A DNA stretch of 64,000 bases, taken from Aerosticca soli. Lineage in GTDB: Bacteria; Pseudomonadota; Gammaproteobacteria; Xanthomonadales; Rhodanobacteraceae. A program made the translations under genes and the position numbers. Location: the NCBI RefSeq assembly GCF_003967035.1, contig NZ_AP018560.1:1759001-1823000 (forward strand), in the 5' to 3' direction. Each line of letters begins with the position of its first letter. The stretch's first letter is position 1. Below are positions 58,624-64,000 of the stretch, in pieces. The notes under the pieces are model-generated. The model worked only from the letters and a program-made list of their open reading frames with translations, searched no databases and was not told where the DNA came from.

Positions 58624-58747
58624 GGCGCCAAGGTGGCGCAGGCGGATGCCGAGCCATCTAGCATCGGGCGTGCGATGAGCCGACTTTACTCACATTCTTA
58701 CTCACATCTTGAGACGATGCCCGGCGACACCAGGCGATGCCCAAAAA

Positions 58748-58775
58748 CAAAAACCCCGCACAGTGGCGGGGTTTT
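58748..58775 (-). terminator. Rho-independent terminator of tRNA-Asn
   Basis: AAAACCCCGC (58750-58759) pairs with GCGGGGTTTT (58766-58775) around a six-base loop. On the minus strand it is followed by T-rich sequence; on the plus strand it ends in TTTT, so it could also terminate fimT transcripts. It lies about 45 bases past the end of tRNA-Asn. Confidence 0.8.
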
Positions 58776-58818
58776 GCTGGTCTCTGACGAGGCCCAAAGA
58801 CCCCGAAAGAGCATCATG

Positions 58819-58895
58819 TGGCGCCCGATGTTGGACTCGAACCAACGACCCCCTGATTAACAGTCAAGTGCTCTAACCAGCTGAGCTAATCGGGC
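58819..58895 (-). tRNA. tRNA-Asn (GTT)
   Basis: The 77-base gene has acceptor GCCCGAT/ATCGGGC with discriminator G and encoded CCA, D-arm TAGCTCAGCTGGTTAGAGCA, anticodon loop CTGTTAA (anticodon GTT) and T-loop GTTCGAGTC. All arms pair normally. Confidence 0.96.
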
Positions 58896-58906
58896 GTGAG
58901 CTCGAT

Positions 58907-58935
58907 AGTTTTGTCGCAAAGCCTGGCGCTGTCAA
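58907..58935 (-). promoter_or_regulatory. Promoter of tRNA-Asn
   Basis: A perfect minus-strand -35 TTGACA (58935-58930) is followed after 17 bases by AAAACT (58912-58907), a weak -10, 11 bases before the tRNA. Alternatives one or two bases away are no better. Confidence 0.55.
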
Positions 58936-58954
58936 GCTTGCCGACACCGGCAGA

Positions 58955-60400
58955 TCATGCCTTGACAGCAGGGCTCCGGCGGCCACCGGGGATACGGTAG
59001 CAGGGCACGTAGGCATTGCCTCCCGGCAGCTTCATGCGCTGCTGCTGCACGAACGCCTGCAGCAACGCATCGAGCGCCTGCATGATCACCGGGTCACCGT
59101 CGATTTCGAACGGGCCGCGCTCTTCGATCGCGCGGATGCCCTCGTCCTTCACGTTACCCGCGACAATGCCGGAAAAGACTCGCCGCAGGTCGGCCGCGAG
59201 CTCGTGGCGAGGGCGGTCGCGATGGATCGCGAGCGAACGCATCGCCTCATGGGTGGGGCGGAAGGGCTGCTGGAACTCGAAGGGTACGCTGAGCGCCCAG
59301 TTGAAAAAGAATGCGTCCTTGGTCTCCAAACGGTAGTTGCGTACGCGGTCGATGCCCTTGACCATGGAGCGCGCGACGGTGATCGGATCGCCCATGAGGA
59401 TCTCGTAGCGCGAGGCCACGTCATCCCCGAGCGCCAGCCGCAGGAAACGATCGATCTGCTCGAAATAGGGCGAGGCCTCGGCAGGCCCGGTGAAAACCAA
59501 CGGGAACGGAATGCCGGCGTTGTCCGGGTGCAGCAGGATGCCGAGCAGGTACAGGATTTCCTCAGCCGTACCCACGCCACCGGGGAAGACGATGATGCCG
59601 TGCGCGGTACGGACGAAGGCCTCCAGCCGCTTTTCGATGTCCGGCATGATGACGAGCTGGTTGACGATCGGGTTGGGCGACTCCGCCGCGATGATGCCGG
59701 GCTCGGTGATGCCGATGTAACGGTTGTTGCGGCGCCGCTGCTTGGCATGGGCGATGGTGGCGCCCTTCATCGGCCCTTTCATGGCGCCGGGCCCGCAGCC
59801 GGTGCAGATGTCCATGGCCCGCAGGCCGAGCTGGTAGCCCACCTGCTTGGTGTATTCGTATTCGTCGCGTGAGATCGAATGACCGCCCCAGCACACCACG
59901 AGGTTGGGATCGATCTGCGGCTTGAGGATGCGCGCATTGCGCAGGATCTCGAACACGGCATGCGTGATGCCCACCGAGTCCTCGAGATCGAAGGCGCCTT
60001 GTTCCATCTGCGCGGAGACGTAGACGATGTCGCGTATCACCGCGACGATCAGCTCGTTGATGCCACGGATGATCTGCCCGTCGACGAAGGCTTGCCCGGG
60101 CGCGTTGGTGAGCTCGATCTTGATGCCGCGGTCCTGCTGCAGCACCTGGATGTCGAAGTCCGGATATTGCTCGAACATCGAGCGGGGATCGTCGCTGATG
60201 TTGCCCGAGGTCAGCACCGCCAGCGCGCAGCGCCGAAGCAGTGCATGCAGCCCCGAGCCGCTGGCATCGCGCAACCGCGCCACTTCGTTGCGGGAAAGCA
60301 CGTCCAGCCCGCCGGCGGGCGAGATGCGTGCGCTGACGGTATCCGCCCGCTTCGGCAGGGGCGTGTGGGTGGTAAAGCTTTCCGCGTGTTCGTAGCCCAT
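58955..60400 (-). CDS. ppnN: Nucleotide 5'-monophosphate nucleosidase (YgdH/PpnN, LOG family)
   Basis: The 481-residue protein matches PpnN: an N-terminal DUF4478-like domain (to about residue 150), then the LOG/lysine-decarboxylase-like Rossmann core with VCWGGHSISRDEYEYTKQVGYQLGLR, CTGCGPGAMKGPMKGA and the signature VFPGGVGTAEEILYLLG. A C-terminal DUF3412-like domain follows (DRPRHELAADLRRVFSGIVAGNVKDEG). PpnN splits purine and pyrimidine nucleoside monophosphates to base and ribose-5-phosphate and is stimulated by (p)ppGpp. It is about 25 residues longer than the Escherichia coli protein, mostly at the N-terminus. A start further inside is possible. Confidence 0.92.
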   Translation of the reverse strand: MGYEHAESFTTHTPLPKRADTVSARISPAGGLDVLSRNEVARLRDASGSGLHALLRRCALAVLTSGNISDDPRSMFEQYPDFDIQVLQQDRGIKIELTNAPGQAFVDGQIIRGINELIVAVIRDIVYVSAQMEQGAFDLEDSVGITHAVFEILRNARILKPQIDPNLVVCWGGHSISRDEYEYTKQVGYQLGLRAMDICTGCGPGAMKGPMKGATIAHAKQRRRNNRYIGITEPGIIAAESPNPIVNQLVIMPDIEKRLEAFVRTAHGIIVFPGGVGTAEEILYLLGILLHPDNAGIPFPLVFTGPAEASPYFEQIDRFLRLALGDDVASRYEILMGDPITVARSMVKGIDRVRNYRLETKDAFFFNWALSVPFEFQQPFRPTHEAMRSLAIHRDRPRHELAADLRRVFSGIVAGNVKDEGIRAIEERGPFEIDGDPVIMQALDALLQAFVQQQRMKLPGGNAYVPCYRIPGGRRSPAVKA

Positions 60401-60470
60401 CTCAGCACAGTTCGTGTGGAAAAGATCCGCACTCTAGCGGTTTATGGATACCGCTTCTAGAGACGGCACC

Positions 60471-60510
60471 CATGCAAAGGCCGGCGCACGAGGGCGCCGG
60501 CCTTTGCATG
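60471..60510 (-). terminator. Long-stem terminator after the TonB-dependent receptor
   Basis: A perfect 17-bp stem (60471-60487 with 60494-60510) with a six-base loop lies 21 bases beyond the receptor stop codon and between it and ppnN. There is no T-run after the stem on the minus strand, but its length makes it a likely transcript end or stabiliser. Confidence 0.65.
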
Positions 60511-60531
60511 GCACTGCTTTTGAAGAGGCGA

Positions 60532-63500
60532 TTAGAAGGTATAGCGCAGGGTCAACAACGCCGACCAGCGCGAAACGACGTTGGTCTTGATGTCGCGACC
60601 GGCATCGTAAATGACCTTCGGCCCAGGCTGATAATTGCCGGATGCGTCGACCGGCAGACCGTAGATGTATTTGCCGGTAGCCTTGTCGACGCCCTGGTAG
60701 TTGGCCAGGGTACGGGTATATGGGAAAGGAATATAGGACTGCTGCCCCCAGTCCTTGTCCAGCAGATTGAGGAAATTATAGATATCGAGCCTGATTTCGC
60801 CTTTATTGCCCTTGAACAAGCCGGGAATCTCCTGGCTGAAACTCATGTCCAGCTCATTGGTCCAGGCGGCACGAGCCTTGTTGCGCTTGGCGATCTCACC
60901 TTGATGATGCTTCAGGTAATCATCATGCTGGATATAATCATAGAACTGCTGGATGGCCTGGGCCGACGTGCCCGCCTGGAACTCGACGTCACCGGGGCGA
61001 GGAATATAAACCAGGTCACGGCTATAGCTGTCGCCATTGGCATCGTTGCCGAACGTCCAGCTGTAGGGCTGACCAGTCTGGCCATTGTAAAAGGCACTGA
61101 TCGTCGTCGCATAATCACCAAAGAACGCATGCGACCACGTCAACGTGCCCACGACACGACGGGTGACCGCATAGTTGGCGACACCATCGACCTCCTCATT
61201 GGGATTGACCCAGACATTGTTACTAAAATTGGACGAAGCCTGGCTCGACGTCCCCGGATTGACTTCCTTGGCATGGGCAAGGGTGACGCCGAGGCTGGCC
61301 GCCCAATCGTCGGCAAAAGGCTTCTTGAATGATAAGGTCAAGGCATCGGAACCACCCTTGCTAGTATTGTCCAGCAGGGTGCTGGTGCCGGAGAATGCAG
61401 GGTTGGCATTGGCTCGATTGGTATTCCCGGTCGGCCCACCTAGAGGGTTCTTGTAGAAAGTGTAGCGACCATCGGGCAAGCGACCCGTGGGAGCTCCTAT
61501 GTTGATGTTTTTATAAAAGATGGCATTCCGTACCTGGATGTGTTCGTACTCCAGCGAACCGACAATGCCCAACCACGGCAATTCATGATCGAGCGCGATA
61601 CTGGATTTCCAAACCGAAGGCAGTTTGAAATCAGGCGCAATGGTATCGACGTTCATCTGCTTACCGGCAGCGCCCGGAATGTTCTGCCCAAAAGGATCCG
61701 GACTGAAGGCCGGATACGGCGTCCCGGGCCCCACGGGGGCGTTGCTGCTATTGCGAACCGAATAAGTCGCCACCGTCATACCGTTATTCTGGTAGGGGTT
61801 GGTCATCCACACCGTGGGTGGATTCGACTGGAACAGACCAACGCCACCGCGCAGCTGCGTCGGCCTCTCGGTGTTGAACGAGTAATTGAAAGACAACCGC
61901 GGCTCGACCTGCACACGACCATTGATGGTATTGTCGTTGCGATAGCCAAAAGCCTTTTCGAAGGTCGGATTGTAGATCGGCTTGTCACCGGTGGCGTAGC
62001 GATTAACGCGGAAGCCGTACATCAACGAGAACTGATCGGTGACCTGCCAGGTGTCCTGCAGGAAGCCGCTGTAGCGACGCATGCGCCATTTGGCTGCCAC
62101 GTCGTCCAGCGTATAACCTTGTGCCGGCTGGTAGAGATCGTATTGGTAATAGATGCCCCGAGCGAAATTGTCGATACCCCAGAACGTGTAGGCACCGAAT
62201 TCTGTCCGGCCGAACAGGTTGTAGATTTTGTCCTGCTCGAAATCGATGCCGCCACGAACGGTATGGTCGCCAAGATAAAGCGTGGCTGCACTGAACAAAG
62301 TCCAGGTCTTGGTGGCAATCGAATTGTAGTCGCTGTACTGATCCTCACCCAGATCGACGTAGGGTGGCGAACCATTCGGCTTACCAGTCACATCCTTGCC
62401 CAGGTTGACGTAAACCTGCGGTTGTTGCCAGGGAACGGTACGGACCTGCGAGAAATCCTTGTAGCCGATCTTGGTTTCAGTGGAAAGCACATCGTTCCAA
62501 TCGTCGAATAACTGCAGCGAGTAATTCTTGGTATCACTATTCTTGGTGTACCAGTAGCTGGTGAGACCGATGGCATTGTTACTGTTGCCCTGCACCACGG
62601 GCTGGGTTTCCTTGGTGCGCTGGAAGCTCAAGGATGCGCGGTGATTGTCCGTGATGTTCCAGTCCAGCTTGGCCAGGGAACGCTTGCTTTCGAGATCGAC
62701 GCCACCGCCACTGAAATCGCCGGGTTTCAAACCGAGCTTGTTGGCCGTATCGATGATGCGCTGCAGATCCCCCGGGGAGATCTTGTTCGATGTCGACGGG
62801 CCATTGCCGAGATTCGGATCCAGACCATTGGCCGAATCGTTGCCCAGGCCGATGGTTTTCTGCTTTTCGTAGCTGGCGAAGAAAAACAGCTTGTCCTTGA
62901 CGATGGGCCCGCCCAGGGTGACACCGCCGGTCCAGTCGCGGTCGTAGCCCTGGTAACTGCGGTTCTTATCCAGCCAACCGGCTTTACCCACCATGTCGTC
63001 AGCATTGCGATAGGCATAATAGGCAGAACCATGGAACTCATTGGTACCGCTCTTGGTCACCGCATTGACGTCCGCACCGACCGTATCGGAGGTCGTGTCG
63101 TAATTGGCGGTGGAAATATTGTATTCGGCAATCGTATCCATCGACACCGGCGAACCGATATAGGGCATGCCGTTGGAATTGAGGCCGAATGGATCACCGA
63201 CACCGACGCCGTCGACGCTGATGCGGTTGTAGCGGGTGTTCTGGCCCACGGCCGAAATGGAGCCATCGCCCCGGTCGGTGATGGCAATGCGCGGATCCAA
63301 ACGCACCACGTCCTGGATGGAGCGCCCGGGCATCGGCAGCATGCGCAGGTCACGCCCCGTGATCACGGTCGACAAACCCTTGTTGTCCGGATTGAACACC
63401 TGGGCACCGGCGGTCCCCGTGACCGTGACACCGGCGAGACTGGTGGCCGCCTGCCCCGTCCCCATGACCAGATTGATCGCCGTGTCCTGGGCCAGCTTCA

Positions 63501-63801
63501 GGTACACCTCGTGCTGCTCGGCCTGGCTCAGCCCGGCCTTGGACACGGTGACGTCGTAGGGGCCGCCCACGCGCAGGCCCTGTGCCGCATAGCGACCGCT
63601 GGCATCCGTGGTGGTGACCTTGGTGGTGCCCGAAGGCTCATGCACGATCTGCACCACGGCGCCGGCCACCGGCTGGCCGTTGGCATCGAGCACACGACCG
63701 CTGATCGCGGCGGAGGTTTCCTGGGCGCCGACCGGCGCTGCAGCCGCGAGCAATGCGCTGACGGCAAATGGCAGGAGTTTGGCCCGAAGTCGGTTGTTCA
63801 T
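60532..63801 (-). CDS. Oar-like TonB-dependent receptor
   Basis: The 1089-residue outer-membrane protein has a signal peptide (cleaved near APVGAQ), a carboxypeptidase-regulatory-like domain (about residues 30-115, ISGRVLDANGQPVAGAVVQIV to YDVTVSKAGL), a TonB-box-like LAGVTVTG, a plug domain (about 135-255, STVITGRDLRMLPMPGRSIQDVVRLDP to GADVNAVTKSGTNEFHG) and a large 22-strand-type barrel ending LTLRYTF. This is the Oar subfamily, common in Xanthomonadales. Ligands are unknown and may be peptides or polysaccharides. Base composition is visibly less GC-rich than the adjoining genes. It has its own terminator and an inverted repeat upstream. Confidence 0.92.
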   Translation of the reverse strand: MNNRLRAKLLPFAVSALLAAAAPVGAQETSAAISGRVLDANGQPVAGAVVQIVHEPSGTTKVTTTDASGRYAAQGLRVGGPYDVTVSKAGLSQAEQHEVYLKLAQDTAINLVMGTGQAATSLAGVTVTGTAGAQVFNPDNKGLSTVITGRDLRMLPMPGRSIQDVVRLDPRIAITDRGDGSISAVGQNTRYNRISVDGVGVGDPFGLNSNGMPYIGSPVSMDTIAEYNISTANYDTTSDTVGADVNAVTKSGTNEFHGSAYYAYRNADDMVGKAGWLDKNRSYQGYDRDWTGGVTLGGPIVKDKLFFFASYEKQKTIGLGNDSANGLDPNLGNGPSTSNKISPGDLQRIIDTANKLGLKPGDFSGGGVDLESKRSLAKLDWNITDNHRASLSFQRTKETQPVVQGNSNNAIGLTSYWYTKNSDTKNYSLQLFDDWNDVLSTETKIGYKDFSQVRTVPWQQPQVYVNLGKDVTGKPNGSPPYVDLGEDQYSDYNSIATKTWTLFSAATLYLGDHTVRGGIDFEQDKIYNLFGRTEFGAYTFWGIDNFARGIYYQYDLYQPAQGYTLDDVAAKWRMRRYSGFLQDTWQVTDQFSLMYGFRVNRYATGDKPIYNPTFEKAFGYRNDNTINGRVQVEPRLSFNYSFNTERPTQLRGGVGLFQSNPPTVWMTNPYQNNGMTVATYSVRNSSNAPVGPGTPYPAFSPDPFGQNIPGAAGKQMNVDTIAPDFKLPSVWKSSIALDHELPWLGIVGSLEYEHIQVRNAIFYKNINIGAPTGRLPDGRYTFYKNPLGGPTGNTNRANANPAFSGTSTLLDNTSKGGSDALTLSFKKPFADDWAASLGVTLAHAKEVNPGTSSQASSNFSNNVWVNPNEEVDGVANYAVTRRVVGTLTWSHAFFGDYATTISAFYNGQTGQPYSWTFGNDANGDSYSRDLVYIPRPGDVEFQAGTSAQAIQQFYDYIQHDDYLKHHQGEIAKRNKARAAWTNELDMSFSQEIPGLFKGNKGEIRLDIYNFLNLLDKDWGQQSYIPFPYTRTLANYQGVDKATGKYIYGLPVDASGNYQPGPKVIYDAGRDIKTNVVSRWSALLTLRYTF

Positions 63802-63951
63802 CTCAAATGTCCCCTTGAAGAAGCCTGTAAGGCATCAGCCCACGAAAAGACGAACCCACCCGCCTGGCGGGTGTCGTCTGCAGCTCTGCATCCCCGGTGT
63901 GAGGCTGGCAGCCACCGCGTGACCGCCGCATCGCTTGTTAAAAAAGCTTAA

Positions 63952-63966
63952 TGTCATTGTATGACA
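63952..63966. promoter_or_regulatory. Inverted repeat upstream of the TonB-dependent receptor
   Basis: TGTCAT-TGT-ATGACA is a perfect 6-3-6 inverted repeat in the AT-rich region about 150 bases upstream of the receptor ATG. It could be an operator; on the minus strand TTGTCA at its edge could serve as a -35. No regulator gene lies nearby in the window. Confidence 0.4.
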
Positions 63967-64000
63967 ATTTCATAACTTTTCGTGCACGAGCCGGCATGGG

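Noticed and set aside
58633-58860. Small plus-strand open frame running into tRNA-Asn (ending LDSNQRPPD)
   Set aside because: Its end is translated antisense tRNA sequence and includes the terminator hairpin; this is a common artefact and no ribosome site precedes it.

Overview
The window looks like chromosomal DNA of a high-GC gammaproteobacterium of the Xanthomonadales, most likely Rhodanobacteraceae (inference from gene content). The pointers are the gene order thrS-infC-rpmI-rplT-pheS-pheT-ihfA-merR-tRNA-Pro, FabV as an enoyl reductase, an OPT-family transporter, tRNA genes that encode their CCA ends, and a large Oar-like TonB-dependent receptor. No CRISPR array, prophage, complete insertion sequence or replication origin is visible. 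No gene-free stretch exceeds about 230 bases.

Layout. 1-2516: the end of a TerC-family membrane protein gene, then prpC and prpB of the methylcitrate cycle. 2641-5579: a compact redox/stress locus with a tandem Usp protein, a GNAT acetyltransferase, an FNR/ANR-type regulator with its iron-sulfur cysteines, and a single-domain Usp. A perfect FNR box lies upstream of the last gene. A near-perfect one lies upstream of the acetyltransferase and is followed by a MITE-like element. 5715-11043: a DODA-type dioxygenase, a YigZ/IMPACT protein, an OPT transporter and an MsbA-like ABC exporter, largely overlapping. 11047-12258: fabV.

12478-30243 is the main metabolic block, seven genes on the minus strand read in the order glgE, treS-mak, glgB, glgX, treZ, malQ, treY. 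Most stop and start codons overlap as ATGA. A DUF3606 gene lies just upstream. TreS interconverts trehalose and maltose, the fused kinase makes maltose-1-phosphate, GlgE polymerises it and GlgB branches the glucan. GlgX and MalQ remodel it, and TreY/TreZ release trehalose from it again. The operon therefore encodes both directions of a trehalose/alpha-glucan cycle without glgC or glgA. This GlgE carries a long N-terminal amylase-like extension that lacks the catalytic acids.

30457-44609: a glycine-zipper protein, pyrD-murB, ispG, a copper-type P1B-ATPase, a MacAB-like four-gene exporter, an FAH-family hydrolase, mscL and a secreted M28 peptidase. 44809-53000: a small lipoprotein gene, tRNA-Pro, merR, ihfA, pheT, pheS, rplT, rpmI, infC and thrS. 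infC appears to start at an ATC codon. A strong terminator hairpin sits directly in front of pheS. 53190-60400: a UDP-glucuronate-type epimerase, hemJ, an outer-membrane protein, tRNA-Val, uvrB, a solitary fimT/gspH pilin, tRNA-Asn and ppnN. 60532-63801: the TonB-dependent receptor, which looks less GC-rich than its surroundings by eye.

Most of the window is ordinary core genome. The parts most worth a second look are the FNR/GNAT/Usp locus with its embedded repeat, the degenerate domain of GlgE, and the translation and termination signals of the infC-pheST region.
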